Shown here one piece after another: positions 7,123-15,693 of a stretch of 64,000 bases of DNA; the stretch's first letter is position 1, and the number at the start of each line of letters is the position of its first letter. Source of the DNA: an uncultured Bacteroidales bacterium. GTDB lineage: Bacteria; Bacteroidota; Bacteroidia; Bacteroidales; UBA932. The stretch covers positions 46,269-110,268 of the forward strand of contig ONMJ01000005.1 in NCBI GenBank assembly GCA_900318955.1. The letters are read 5' to 3'. The notes under the pieces were generated by a model. That model was given only the letters and a program-made list of their open reading frames with translations. It was not told the origin of the DNA and searched no databases. A program made the position numbers and the translations under genes.

Positions 7123-7827
7123 ATGTATAAAAGAGTATTGCTGAAGCTCAGCGGAGAAAGTCTCGGCGGGCACGAAGGAAAAGGGCTCGATACGGCAAGC
7201 CTTGATGCTTATGCAACAGAGATAGCGACAGCGGCAAAGGCCGGCCTTCAGATTGCCATAGTCAACGGGGGAGGCAATATCTTCCGCGGACTCCAGGGAG
7301 TGGGGAAGGGCTTCGACCGCGTGGACGGTGACAAGATGGGAATGCTTGCAACTGTCATCAACTCTCTGGCCCTTTCTATGTTCATTAAGGATAAGGGCGT
7401 TGACGCCAAGGTGTTTACAGCAACCCCTATGCAGCCTATTGCCGAATACTACATGAGAGATAAGGCCGTAAAGGTTCTCGAAGAGGGCGGAGTCGCTCTT
7501 ATTTCCGGTGGTACCGGCAATCCTTTTTTCACCACCGACTCCGGAGCCGCCCTCCGCGCGCTTGAAATTGGAGCCGACGCTTTGCTGAAAGGCACGAGAG
7601 TTGATGGTGTCTACACCGCCGACCCTGAAAAGGACCCGAATGCGACCAGATATGACGCTCTCACCTTCGACGAAGCGATCTCGAAAAAGCTGAAGGTTAT
7701 GGACCAGACAGCTTTCGCTCTCTGCTCGGAAGGAAAGATGCCAATCATTGTCTTCGACATGAACTGTCCCGGCAACCTTACCAGGCTCCTCAAAGGGGAA
7801 AAAGTAGGGACACTTGTACACGTATAA
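7123..7827 (+). CDS. pyrH: Uridylate kinase (UMP kinase)
   Basis: A 234-residue amino-acid-kinase-fold enzyme phosphorylating UMP to UDP with ATP. The N-terminal KRVLLKLSGESLGG motif, the VNGGGNIFRG nucleotide loop, the SGGTGNPFFTTDSGAALRALE stretch and the KGTRVDGVYTADPEKD segment are diagnostic. Normal length, complete. It is followed after 20 nt by frr, the common bacterial arrangement, so both are probably co-transcribed from the promoter at about 7090. Confidence 0.97.
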   Translation: MYKRVLLKLSGESLGGHEGKGLDTASLDAYATEIATAAKAGLQIAIVNGGGNIFRGLQGVGKGFDRVDGDKMGMLATVINSLALSMFIKDKGVDAKVFTATPMQPIAEYYMRDKAVKVLEEGGVALISGGTGNPFFTTDSGAALRALEIGADALLKGTRVDGVYTADPEKDPNATRYDALTFDEAISKKLKVMDQTAFALCSEGKMPIIVFDMNCPGNLTRLLKGEKVGTLVHV

Positions 7828-7847
7828 CAACTAAAATCCAATAGAAA

Positions 7848-8414
7848 ATGTTACCAAGAGCCAAAGAAATCGTAGACGCTGCGGATCTGAAAATGCAGAG
7901 TGCAGTGGACTTCCTCGAAGAGGACCTCAAGACCTACCGCGTCGGAAAGGCCAATCCTTCGATTTTCAACGGTGTCTCTGTCGATTACTACGGCATGCAG
8001 ACCCCTCTTGCCCAGGTGGCGTCCATCAGCACACCGGATGCAAAGACTATTGTAATCCAGCCATGGGAGCGTACAATGATCCAGAAGATTGAGAAGGCGA
8101 TTCTCGATGCTAATGTCGGCCTCACTCCTTCCAACAACGGGGAAATCATCCGCTGCATCGTTCCCGCTCTTACGGAGGAGCGCCGCCGCGAGCTCATCAA
8201 GAAAGCCAAGAACGCCGGGGAGACCTCCAAGGTGACTGTCCGCGGAGCACGCCGTGACGGCATCGACGCCCTGAAAAAAGCCCAGAAGAATGAGGGCCTC
8301 ACAGAGGACGGCGAGAAAGAGGGAGAGGAAGAGCTCCAGAAGATCACCGACAAGTGGGTGAAGAAGGTTGACGATATCATCGCCGCCAAGGAAAAGGAGA
8401 TTCTGACGGTCTAA
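7848..8414 (+). CDS. frr: Ribosome recycling factor
   Basis: A 188-residue two-domain protein that, with EF-G, splits post-termination ribosomes. The conserved segments YRVGKANPSIFNGVSVDYYG, the QPWERTMIQKIEKAIL helix and the TEERRRELIKKAKN helix are present and the length is standard. It forms a two-gene unit with pyrH and is closed downstream by a hairpin (8459-8488). Confidence 0.97.
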   Translation: MLPRAKEIVDAADLKMQSAVDFLEEDLKTYRVGKANPSIFNGVSVDYYGMQTPLAQVASISTPDAKTIVIQPWERTMIQKIEKAILDANVGLTPSNNGEIIRCIVPALTEERRRELIKKAKNAGETSKVTVRGARRDGIDALKKAQKNEGLTEDGEKEGEEELQKITDKWVKKVDDIIAAKEKEILTV

Positions 8415-8458
8415 AACAGACCTCCCGCAACAGGGCAGAAGCTCATCAAACTCTTAAA

Positions 8459-8492
8459 GGTAAGGAATTTTGAAAAATTTTCCTTACCTTTG
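8459..8492 (+). promoter_or_regulatory. Hairpin overlapping a -7 box between frr and the next gene
   Basis: A perfect 9-bp inverted repeat, GGTAAGGAA (8459-8467) and TTCCTTACC (8480-8488). The right arm shares bases with a -7 box TACCTTTG (8485-8492) that precedes the glycogen-synthase-like gene. The element could end frr transcription, start the next transcript, or both; the T run expected of a terminator is weak. Confidence 0.5.
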
Positions 8493-8514
8493 CTTATTGA
8501 TAAAATATATTAAT

Positions 8515-9333
8515 ATGGCAGATTCTGCGAAAAAAGTCCTGTTCGTCAGTTCCGAGATTTTCCCCTATGTCCCGGAAAACGGTATTTCCCATATGGGAAG
8601 ATACCTTCCTCAGGGCATTCAGGAGCGGAAAATGGAGATCAGATCCTTCATGCCGAGATATGGTTGCATCAATGAAAGAAAGAACCAGCTCCATGAAGTC
8701 ATCCGCCTTTCCGGTATGAACATAATAATAGGAGATGTCGACCGTCCTCTCGTAATCAAAGTCGCCTCGATCTCAGCAGCGAGACTTCAGGTCTATTTCA
8801 TTGACAACGAAGACTACTTCAAGCGAAAAGCCATATATACCGATTCTGAGGGCAATTTCTTCAAGGACAACGGCGAAAGGGCTATCTTTTTCGCCCGTGG
8901 CGTGCTCGAGACAGTGAAGAAGCTTCGCTGGGCTCCCGACATTATCCACTGCCAGGGCTGGATTTCCCATGTTCTTCCTCTCTACCTTAAAAAAATCTAC
9001 AGGGATGATCCTATTTTCTCAAGCAGCAAAATCGTCCTTTCCCTGTTTGGAGACACACCGAAGGAGAAATTCAGTCCCGATTTTGCCGACTTGATACTCT
9101 GCGGAGGGATCTGCAAGGAGGATGTCGGCCTTGACGCAGAGGCGGGTGGCATAGAACTTGCTCAACTTGCCGCGAGATATTCCGATGGTGTTATCTTCGG
9201 ATCTGCAGATGTCGACCCGTCTTTAGAGAAGGCTGTAGAGGCTCTTGGCCTGCCGACGCTGCCGTTCAATGAAAAAGAGATTGCCGACGGTACATATTTC
9301 GATACGTACAAGGGCTTTTATGATAAACTGTAG
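8515..9333 (+). CDS. Glycogen/starch synthase-like protein, N-terminal GT5 domain only
   Basis: A 272-residue protein resembling the N-terminal Rossmann domain of family 5 glycosyltransferases: it begins VLFVSSEIFPYVPENGISHMG, has FMPRYGCIN, and keeps DIIHCQGWISHVLPLYLKK. The full enzyme is about 480 residues; the C-terminal nucleotide-sugar domain is absent. The ADP-glucose-binding KxGGL motif is replaced by ENGISHMG, so glycogen synthase activity is doubtful. Truncated homologues next to a DUF4270 gene are common in Bacteroidales, so the short form appears to be a stable family and not a broken gene. Role unknown. The next gene starts 3 nt later. Confidence 0.75.
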   Translation: MADSAKKVLFVSSEIFPYVPENGISHMGRYLPQGIQERKMEIRSFMPRYGCINERKNQLHEVIRLSGMNIIIGDVDRPLVIKVASISAARLQVYFIDNEDYFKRKAIYTDSEGNFFKDNGERAIFFARGVLETVKKLRWAPDIIHCQGWISHVLPLYLKKIYRDDPIFSSSKIVLSLFGDTPKEKFSPDFADLILCGGICKEDVGLDAEAGGIELAQLAARYSDGVIFGSADVDPSLEKAVEALGLPTLPFNEKEIADGTYFDTYKGFYDKL

Positions 9334-9335
9334 CA

Positions 9336-11009
9336 ATGAAGTCAGCTAAAATTGCATTTTCGGCACTTTTCGCCTCACTTTGCATTTCATCCTGCATAAG
9401 CGTCAATACAGAGCTTGGCAGAGACCTTATAGATACAAATCAACGATTCGACGTATATACGGAGACCTTCCCGGTTGAAGATATCTCCCTGAAAATGGCG
9501 GATAGTCTTTCCGGCTACTCTGACACGAGGATAACAATTGGCGCGATACGCGATAAAGAAGCCGGTCTGACGACAAGAAGCAGTGCCTTTACGCTTGTTC
9601 CCGCACTTGACACTCTCGATTTCGGAACTAATCCCAAAGTGCTCAAGTTCCGTTTTCATACTGCTATTGATACAGTCAATCTCCAGAGCGAAAGTCAGCG
9701 CTACATTCTCCAGAATGTCAATGTCTATGCACTCACGGACACTATTGACAACAAAAGCATAAATGCCGAGCCGCGCCATTCCGCAGAGACAATCACCTAC
9801 GGGACCCCGGTATTCAACGGCACTGACTCCCTCGCCTTCGACATGACCAGAGAGTTCGGAGAAAAGTATATCAAGGCTATCCAAGAGCTCGAAGACAAGG
9901 ATCACATAATCGACTCTGTCTTCTCGCATTTCACGGCAAAACTTCCCGGAATCTATGTCACTATGGATCCTCCGACAGGATATGGAGGAAGAATCAATCT
10001 TTTTGAACTTTCCTGCCTGAGTGCAAACAGCGGTTCCTACTACCGCAACAGCAATGAGGCCATTCTGACAATCAGGAGCACATATAATGGCGTCCAGAAG
10101 GATACTTCCTTCCTGTTTATAGCAGGGGAGCCTACCTTCTATGACGAGAGAGAATATGTGAAAAACAATTCAAAGTTCTACCAGTACGCATTCAACCACA
10201 CGACCCATGAGACCGCATCTCTGGAAGGAAAAGTTGATGGAAAGACAATGCTGGTAGAAGGTGGTGGTGGACTCAAGCCTGTGATTTCAGCGGAGTCAAT
10301 CAGGGATAAAGTCAGAGAGAGTATACTTTCAAAAGGCGCAGATCCCGAAAAGGTAATTATCAACAAGGCGACCCTCATCCTTCCTTTTGAAGAGCCTGAG
10401 GATTATCTTGAGTATGAGTCCTTCCCTACCGTTCTGAGTCCAACTGTTTGGATTAATTCATCATTTGCAGGACTCTATGACGCTTCTTCTTCAACAGAGA
10501 ATCAAGGCGATATTAATCGCTCTCTGAGCGCATACCAGCCGGATATTACCCACCATCTCCAGGAAATAATCCGAAAATCAAACGACGACAGAATCGATGA
10601 TTATGATATCTGGTTCCTGACTGTCCATACGGAGACAGAGGAGACAAGTTCCGGTCTTACCGAAGAACAGAGCCGCTATTATCAGCAACTGGCGTATGCC
10701 AATTACTACAACCAGCTCTACGGAGACTATGGTGGCTACGGTGGTTACGGCGGCTATGGGTACGGTGGCTATGGATACGGTGGTTATGGATACGGAGGAT
10801 ATGGCTACAACAACTACTACAACTACATGATGATGTCTTCCATGTACTCCAACATGTACAGTAACAAGGTGACCACAAGCCAGGAACTAGACAAAGACCG
10901 CTTCTATAAGATTCACCTCTACGGCCCCGCCAACGACGAGAACACCGCAAACATAGAGCAGCGTATTGTCCCGAAACTGAGAGTGACTTACTGCATTCCG
11001 AGAGAATAA
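9336..11009 (+). CDS. DUF4270 domain lipoprotein with a Gly/Tyr-rich insert
   Basis: A 557-residue surface or periplasmic lipoprotein: signal peptide then lipobox ISSC with the modified cysteine near residue 20. The body matches DUF4270 (ELGRDLIDTNQRF near the N terminus, extended beta-rich sequence). Near residues 460-500 is a low-complexity stretch of GGY and YGGYG units followed by Asn/Met/Tyr-rich sequence. It starts 3 nt after the glycogen-synthase-like gene and ends before a terminator, so the two form one unit. The function of DUF4270 is unknown. Confidence 0.82.
   Translation: MKSAKIAFSALFASLCISSCISVNTELGRDLIDTNQRFDVYTETFPVEDISLKMADSLSGYSDTRITIGAIRDKEAGLTTRSSAFTLVPALDTLDFGTNPKVLKFRFHTAIDTVNLQSESQRYILQNVNVYALTDTIDNKSINAEPRHSAETITYGTPVFNGTDSLAFDMTREFGEKYIKAIQELEDKDHIIDSVFSHFTAKLPGIYVTMDPPTGYGGRINLFELSCLSANSGSYYRNSNEAILTIRSTYNGVQKDTSFLFIAGEPTFYDEREYVKNNSKFYQYAFNHTTHETASLEGKVDGKTMLVEGGGGLKPVISAESIRDKVRESILSKGADPEKVIINKATLILPFEEPEDYLEYESFPTVLSPTVWINSSFAGLYDASSSTENQGDINRSLSAYQPDITHHLQEIIRKSNDDRIDDYDIWFLTVHTETEETSSGLTEEQSRYYQQLAYANYYNQLYGDYGGYGGYGGYGYGGYGYGGYGYGGYGYNNYYNYMMMSSMYSNMYSNKVTTSQELDKDRFYKIHLYGPANDENTANIEQRIVPKLRVTYCIPRE
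10718..10830 (+). repeat. Tandem GGY/GYGGY-coding repeat inside the DUF4270 gene
   Basis: Degenerate 6-, 9- and 15-nt units of the type tayGGnGGntay encode repeated YGGYG motifs. Synonymous variation at third positions suggests the repeat is old and held at protein level. Confidence 0.7.
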
Positions 11010-11016
11010 ATAGAAA

Positions 11017-11044
11017 GAGGTCGACTAAAGGGTCGGCCTCTTTT
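11017..11044. terminator. Bidirectional terminator between DUF4270 and acpP genes
   Basis: A 9-bp stem, GAGGTCGAC (11017-11025) with GTCGGCCTC (11032-11040), one G-T wobble, followed by TTTT on the plus strand and a short A run on the left that gives TTT on the minus strand. It lies between convergent genes. Confidence 0.75.
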
Positions 11045-11067
11045 CAACGTTTTAATACTTCTGGATA

Positions 11068-11310
11068 TTAACCGAGTTTTTCTTCTACTTTCTGAATAGC
11101 ATCTGCTACTGTCGCGATACCGCTGGTTTCCTCATCAGGAATCTTGATCCCGAAAACCTTCTCGAATTCCATAAGGAGCTCGACGGTGTCAAGCGAATCT
11201 GCGCCGAGGTCATTGGTGAAGTTGGCGGACTCGGTAACGACTGATTCTTCAACTCCGAGCTTGTCAACGATAATGTCTTTGACCTTCTTTACGATTTCTT
11301 CGTGAGTCAT
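11068..11310 (-). CDS. acpP: Acyl carrier protein
   Basis: An 80-residue acidic carrier protein for fatty acid synthesis. The 4'-phosphopantetheine site is the serine of [16 protein letters not shown]; the surrounding helix and the IPDEE motif are classical. Complete. Unlike many bacteria, fabF is not adjacent: the downstream neighbour is convergent and the upstream neighbour is pnuC on the same strand, ended before an acpP-specific promoter. Probably monocistronic. Confidence 0.97.
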   Translation of the reverse strand: MTHEEIVKKVKDIIVDKLGVEESVVTESANFTNDLGADSLDTVELLMEFEKVFGIKIPDEETSGIATVADAIQKVEEKLG

Positions 11311-11365
11311 GATAAATTAAATTTTAGTTTATAATATTAGTATACGTTTTTGCACATTAATGCTG

Positions 11366-11398
11366 CAAATTTAGAAATAAAAAATCTAAAAAACAAAA
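11366..11398 (-). promoter_or_regulatory. acpP promoter
   Basis: Minus strand: TAAATTTG (11366-11373) and TTTTG (11394-11398) separated by exactly 20 nt, a full consensus match. The leader to the ATG is about 50 nt and AT-rich. Confidence 0.8.
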
Positions 11399-12181
11399 TC
11401 AACAGCAGGATTGGCTTTCCGTAGATATTTCAGCTTCAGGATCTTCATGCGACAGTTTGAGCCAAATCCTGATACCGTTGAGAGAGTTAAGCAGATAGAA
11501 GCAGTACTTGATAAGCATAACGGCCGTATACGTCTCAGCGCCGGGGCTCATTAGCCTATTAATCCATAAAAGTATGGAGAAGACGTTGACGGCGGTCCAG
11601 ATATACCACTGCTCCGCAAAAGCAAGCGACAGGAGAACCTGTCCAATTATATTCAATACTACGACGGACGCGTCCAGAGCAATCTTTGCCGAATCTATCG
11701 ATTCGATCCTGCCGGCTTTCAGCTGCGCGGCATCTATCCAATAAAGAATGCCGAAGCAAAGGGCTGTCCCCAGGACAGCAGCTGCGGCGACATATAGCCA
11801 CTGGCGGCCAGAAAGACGCCTTGCACGGACTTTATGTCCCTTATGGGCTCCTCTTTTTCTCCACTGCCAAATACCCACGAACTGCATCGGAAGGAAGTAC
11901 AGGATATGCTGGAGGAAGATTCCGATATTGCCGCTGTCAAGATTGGTCCATGCACAAATCACCACATCAAGGACACCGAAAACGAAAGTAAGGATATTAC
12001 CATTCGCGGAAAGTACGGTGTTGCAGACGCCCATCACGGCTCCTACTGTGAAGATTATTGTCTTCCACAAGCTTTCATCGGCAGAGCCGGCCTTGAAGAT
12101 GTTCACATAGAGCACCGCCGAGAGCATTCCAACCAAGATGAACGCGTTGAACCAAAAATTGAATCTGTCAGTTTTTTTCAT
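11399..12181 (-). CDS. pnuC: PnuC-family nicotinamide riboside transporter
   Basis: A 260-residue inner-membrane protein with about seven hydrophobic helices. Family signatures include NGNILTFVFGVLDVVICAW, the QHILYFLPMQFVGIWQWRKR segment and the EQWYIWTAVNVFSILLWI helix. PnuC proteins move nicotinamide riboside by facilitated diffusion; in Bacteroidetes some homologues carry thiamine. No thiamine-pyrophosphate riboswitch is visible upstream, and the gene overlaps the end of uvrC by 14 nt, so it is read from the same mRNA. Substrate is therefore uncertain. Confidence 0.85.
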   Translation of the reverse strand: MKKTDRFNFWFNAFILVGMLSAVLYVNIFKAGSADESLWKTIIFTVGAVMGVCNTVLSANGNILTFVFGVLDVVICAWTNLDSGNIGIFLQHILYFLPMQFVGIWQWRKRGAHKGHKVRARRLSGRQWLYVAAAAVLGTALCFGILYWIDAAQLKAGRIESIDSAKIALDASVVVLNIIGQVLLSLAFAEQWYIWTAVNVFSILLWINRLMSPGAETYTAVMLIKYCFYLLNSLNGIRIWLKLSHEDPEAEISTESQSCC

Positions 12182-13970
12182 AATTTAAATGTTCCTTGAT
12201 GCGCTTGGCAAGTTCCGTGCCGACTTGATCGGCGATATCTTTTTCTGATGCGGCTGCCACCCTTGCGACGCTGCCAAAATGGAGTATAAGTCTCTGCTCC
12301 GTCTTCTCGCCAACTCCTTTTATCTCCCGGAGGGCGGAATGAATCTGAGATTTGCTTCGGAGATTCCGGTGGAAGGTGATTCCGAAGCGGTGAGCTTCGT
12401 CTCTTATATGCTGAAGAACCTTTAGTGCCTGCGAATTACGGTCTATGAAAAGAGGATAAGGATCTCCGACACGAATAACCTCCTCCAGCCTTTTGGCAAG
12501 TCCGACAACAGTCAATTTCTCGGTCAGTCCTAGCTCCGCCAAAGCCTGGTAAGCAGCATCGAGCTGACCTTTTCCACCATCTATCACTATGAGCTGCGGA
12601 AGATCATCGGGTGCTTCCGCCATCAGGCGGGAATATCGGCGGTTGACCACTTCCTTCATGGATGCGAAATCGTTGGCACCAATGACTGTTTTGATTTTGA
12701 ATTTACGATAATCCTTCTTGGAAGGCTCCCCGTTACGGAAGACAACGCAAGAAGCAACGGGATTGGTCCCCTGGATATTGGAGTTATCGAAACATTCCAT
12801 ATGGACTGGAAGTTCCTCCATCTGAAGCGCCTTCCGAAGGTCTTCCATTACCCCTTGGCGGAAAGCGTCCGGATCGGTATGCTCCTTTTGACGAAGAGTA
12901 TTGAAATGGAACTCCTTGGCGTTTTTAGCGCTTAGTTCGAGAAGAGCGAGTTTGTCACCCTTAAGAGGGATCTTGAACTCTATGCCATCAATCTCCACAT
13001 CAGGAAGGAATGGGACTATGACCTCTTTGGAAAGAGCGCCGAACTTTGATTCTATCTCGGCGATAAAAGTGCTGAGGACGCTCTCCCGGGTCTCCTCGAT
13101 ATTGGTTTTGAATCCGAGATTGAGAGACTGGATAATAGATCCTCCCCTGATCCTGAGGAAGTTCCCGAACGCATCCATTCCGTCGAAAACCAGAGAAAAG
13201 ACATCGGCGTTGGTAGAAGCAACCGACGTAATGACGGATTTTGAATAATGCTTTTCGAGAGACTGGATCTTGTCTTTATATATCTGCGCAGACTCGAAAT
13301 CCAAAGACTCTGCGGCCTCCAGCATCAGGGCCTTATAGTGCTGGATTATCTCTCCGCCGCGGCCTGTAAGCAACCGGACAATCTCATCAATCCATCCGTT
13401 ATACTCATCCTTTGATATTTTCCCTATGCAGCAACCCTTGCAGCGGCCGATATGGAAGTCAAGGCACGGACGGAATTTGTGCCTAAGGATAGCTTCGGAG
13501 GTAATTTTCAGATTGCAGCTTCTCAGAGGATAAAGTTCCTTGAAGAAATCCACAAGATTCCGGGCATGCATCACAGAACTATACGGACCGAAATAGCGGT
13601 TACCACGAGACTTGTCCACCCTTCGGGTAATGAACACCTTCGGGAACTCATCACCTGTCACGCAGACCCAGGGGTACGTCTTCGAATCTTTGAGAAGAAT
13701 GTTGTACTTTGGCTTATACTGTTTGATAAGATTGTTCTCCAAAAGGAGGGCATCCGCCTCGGAATCGACCACAGAATACTGCGCGTCGGCGATTTTCGCA
13801 ACGAGAGCACGGGTCTTGGCATTGAGCCTCTCCTGCGGAACGAAGTACTGGGCAACCCTCTTATGGAGATCCTTAGCCTTCCCCACATAAATAACCTTTC
13901 CCTCGGAGTCATAGTATCTGTAGACTCCGGGGGAATGGGGGAATAATGCTATTTTTTCTTTTACCGTCAC
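12168..13970 (-). CDS. uvrC: Excinuclease ABC subunit C
   Basis: A 600-residue nucleotide-excision repair endonuclease that makes both incisions around lesions held by UvrB. Domains in order: GIY-YIG nuclease at the N terminus (GVYRYYDSEGKVIYVGKAKDL), a cysteine cluster near LDFHIGRCKGCC, the UvrB-binding UVR helix (FESAQIYKDKIQSLEK), the RNase H-like C-terminal nuclease (ECFDNSNIQGTNPVASCVVF, IVIDGGKGQL) and helix-hairpin-helix motifs at the end. Full length. It overlaps the upstream DUF4369 gene by 4 nt and the downstream pnuC by 14 nt. Confidence 0.97.
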   Translation of the reverse strand: MTVKEKIALFPHSPGVYRYYDSEGKVIYVGKAKDLHKRVAQYFVPQERLNAKTRALVAKIADAQYSVVDSEADALLLENNLIKQYKPKYNILLKDSKTYPWVCVTGDEFPKVFITRRVDKSRGNRYFGPYSSVMHARNLVDFFKELYPLRSCNLKITSEAILRHKFRPCLDFHIGRCKGCCIGKISKDEYNGWIDEIVRLLTGRGGEIIQHYKALMLEAAESLDFESAQIYKDKIQSLEKHYSKSVITSVASTNADVFSLVFDGMDAFGNFLRIRGGSIIQSLNLGFKTNIEETRESVLSTFIAEIESKFGALSKEVIVPFLPDVEIDGIEFKIPLKGDKLALLELSAKNAKEFHFNTLRQKEHTDPDAFRQGVMEDLRKALQMEELPVHMECFDNSNIQGTNPVASCVVFRNGEPSKKDYRKFKIKTVIGANDFASMKEVVNRRYSRLMAEAPDDLPQLIVIDGGKGQLDAAYQALAELGLTEKLTVVGLAKRLEEVIRVGDPYPLFIDRNSQALKVLQHIRDEAHRFGITFHRNLRSKSQIHSALREIKGVGEKTEQRLILHFGSVARVAAASEKDIADQVGTELAKRIKEHLNYEKN

Positions 13971-15067
13971 TTCGAAAGAGCATCTCCGACAGCTTTGCCA
14001 ATTTCGGCACCACGAAGATTGCGTTCGATGATAGTCCCGTCAGGACCAAAGAGAATTATATGGGGAATACCCTCGATTCCATAGAGCTCGGTCGGAACCT
14101 TCTGGGCATTGATAATCTGATTCCACTCAATCCCGAGCTCCTTGGCAGCCTTGACCGTTGCCTCCGGATTATCCCAGACAGCTACGCTGAGCATATCGAA
14201 TTTATCTCCATGATATTTCTCATAGACCTCCTTGAGATTCGGCATTTCCGCCTTGCAGGGGCCGCACCAAGAAGCCCAGAAATCTACGAGGACATACTTT
14301 CCCTTGCCGACATAGTCGGAGAATTTCACTGTTGAAGCCTCCGGGTTCTCGAGATCCTGAACGACTGTGAAATCCTTAAACATCTTTCCCTTTGCCGTTT
14401 CGCCACGAACAGAAAGGACCTCTGAGAGCACAGCGATATCGGGAAGTTTTTTCACTTTATCCGAAAGGCCATCGATAATAGAGATCATCTCTTCATCATC
14501 GACATCCATGTTCTGGAGAGCGACGACCGCAAGCAGATTGTCAGGATTGGCCTTGATTATTTCGCGGCATTTATCATTGAGCTCTTTGATTGCCTCTGAA
14601 TAGATTTCTCCCTCTTTTTCTTTCCTTTCTTCAGGAGAGAGGGAAGAATCTTGCCTTACTGCAGCATTGTTCTCGTTGTATTCTTTCATGAATTCCTGAA
14701 TCCATGAAGCAAACTCATCAAACTTCTTCTGAACGGAGATCTTCGGTTTGTCAGAGTCAATATCTACCTGATACTCATCTCCAAAATTGACAGTAAGGGT
14801 CGTCCCGTCGGGGATTAAAGAAGCGCCATGGTCTTCAGACTCTATATTAAGCATCGAAAGCACGTCTGTAGGCACTTCCACTTTGAAAGAATGGGACACC
14901 GGGTCAGTTGCAACTATAGTATCTATCTGGCCGGGGAGGACAAGGTGCACCTCGTCAGGGAGTTTACTGCCGAACTGCCCGATAATTGTCGTTGTGGAAG
15001 ACGGTTTGCTCGTGCAGGAAGCAGCCAGAACAGCTACTGCCGCAATAAGGAGGGTTCTGATTTTCAT
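13967..15067 (-). CDS. TlpA-like thiol-disulfide oxidoreductase lipoprotein (DUF4369)
   Basis: A 366-residue periplasm-facing lipoprotein: signal peptide, lipobox AASC near residue 20, an N-terminal DUF4369-type beta domain, a helical middle, then a thioredoxin-like domain with the redox motif WCGPC (cysteines near residues 268 and 271) and a cis-Pro region GIPHIILFG. Such proteins reduce or shuffle disulfides in the envelope. I chose the ATG at 15067, which begins the signal peptide, over an upstream in-frame ATG that adds eight polar residues. Its end overlaps the uvrC start by 4 nt, so it heads a three-gene unit. Confidence 0.85.
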   Translation of the reverse strand: MKIRTLLIAAVAVLAASCTSKPSSTTTIIGQFGSKLPDEVHLVLPGQIDTIVATDPVSHSFKVEVPTDVLSMLNIESEDHGASLIPDGTTLTVNFGDEYQVDIDSDKPKISVQKKFDEFASWIQEFMKEYNENNAAVRQDSSLSPEERKEKEGEIYSEAIKELNDKCREIIKANPDNLLAVVALQNMDVDDEEMISIIDGLSDKVKKLPDIAVLSEVLSVRGETAKGKMFKDFTVVQDLENPEASTVKFSDYVGKGKYVLVDFWASWCGPCKAEMPNLKEVYEKYHGDKFDMLSVAVWDNPEATVKAAKELGIEWNQIINAQKVPTELYGIEGIPHIILFGPDGTIIERNLRGAEIGKAVGDALSK

Positions 15068-15093
15068 CTTATTACACGTGTTGATTGACAAAG

Positions 15094-15101
15094 CAAAGAT
15101 A
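15094..15101 (-). promoter_or_regulatory. -7 box of the DUF4369-uvrC-pnuC unit
   Basis: A perfect TATCTTTG on the minus strand, 26 nt upstream of the DUF4369 ATG. No clear -33 element. It abuts the stop codon of the preceding gene. Confidence 0.55.
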
Positions 15102-15341
15102 CTACTTTTTCTGCAATCTCCGTATCCTTCTCATAAGAGTCAGGATGATGCCGTAAAACGGCAGGGAAGTGGTGACATTGCGAACGCCCTCTGTGATAAG
15201 GGTCGACGGAGAGTAAAAATCCTGAGCCTTATCAAACTTCCTCTTGAGGAGATCGGCCTTTTTGTCTATCTTCTTTTTGTTGGCCCGAAGGGCTAGATCA
15301 ATCTCCTCAATAGTCTTTATCTTTCGGTAATCAGGCTTCAT
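15102..15341 (-). CDS. Small basic protein, last gene of the hemW-YtxH run
   Basis: A 79-residue lysine/arginine-rich protein with a predicted coiled N-terminal half (TIEEIDLALRANKKKIDKKA) and a hydrophobic stretch SLPFYGIILTLMRRI near the C terminus that could contact membrane. I do not recognise a family. The start overlaps the preceding holin-X-like gene by 11 nt, which supports translation as part of that operon. It may act with the two small membrane proteins before it. Confidence 0.6.
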   Translation of the reverse strand: MKPDYRKIKTIEEIDLALRANKKKIDKKADLLKRKFDKAQDFYSPSTLITEGVRNVTTSLPFYGIILTLMRRIRRLQKK

Positions 15342-15693
15342 TCTCGTCTTCCTCCCCGAAGAAAATCCGTATGAAAAGACGCACGAACTGTCCCTGGAAC
15401 AACTTGTCTTTCAAGAGGAAAAGTACAATTATAGCGATAAGATTCACTCCCGCTACAATAAATGCAGCGGCAGCATAACTGCCCATGCGCTCCCCTATCA
15501 GAAAAATGATTCCGAGAGAGAGAACAAGAACGAAAGATGTAAATATACCGAGGATAAGTATAAGCGAAAGAAGCTTTGAAACGGTCAAAGAGAGTCCCTT
15601 CGCGGACCTCAACTTGAGATCGTCAAGCCTGAGATCGACATATTCCTTGGCATCTGAGGCAATGTCCTCGATCGGTCTTGTAAAATCGCTCAT
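15331..15693 (-). CDS. Holin-X/YqjE-like small membrane protein
   Basis: A 120-residue protein with an amphipathic N-terminal helix (DAKEYVDLRLDDLKLRSAKG) and two hydrophobic segments (about residues 38-65 and 74-96), then a charged tail EEDENEA. This layout matches the putative Actinobacterial holin-X/YqjE superfamily found with YtxH-like proteins; the holin name is historical and there is no phage context here. It overlaps YtxH upstream by 4 nt and the small protein downstream by 11 nt. Probably an envelope or stress-associated protein. Confidence 0.7.
   Translation of the reverse strand: MSDFTRPIEDIASDAKEYVDLRLDDLKLRSAKGLSLTVSKLLSLILILGIFTSFVLVLSLGIIFLIGERMGSYAAAAFIVAGVNLIAIIVLFLLKDKLFQGQFVRLFIRIFFGEEDENEA

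Noticed and set aside
7075-7830. A 251-codon minus-strand frame over pyrH.
   Set aside because: Antisense shadow of pyrH, no promoter or conserved motif.
15331-15693. Prophage remnant because of the holin-like protein.
   Set aside because: Neighbours are housekeeping genes and YtxH; no lysin, capsid or integrase genes are present, and the holin-X name covers non-phage membrane proteins.
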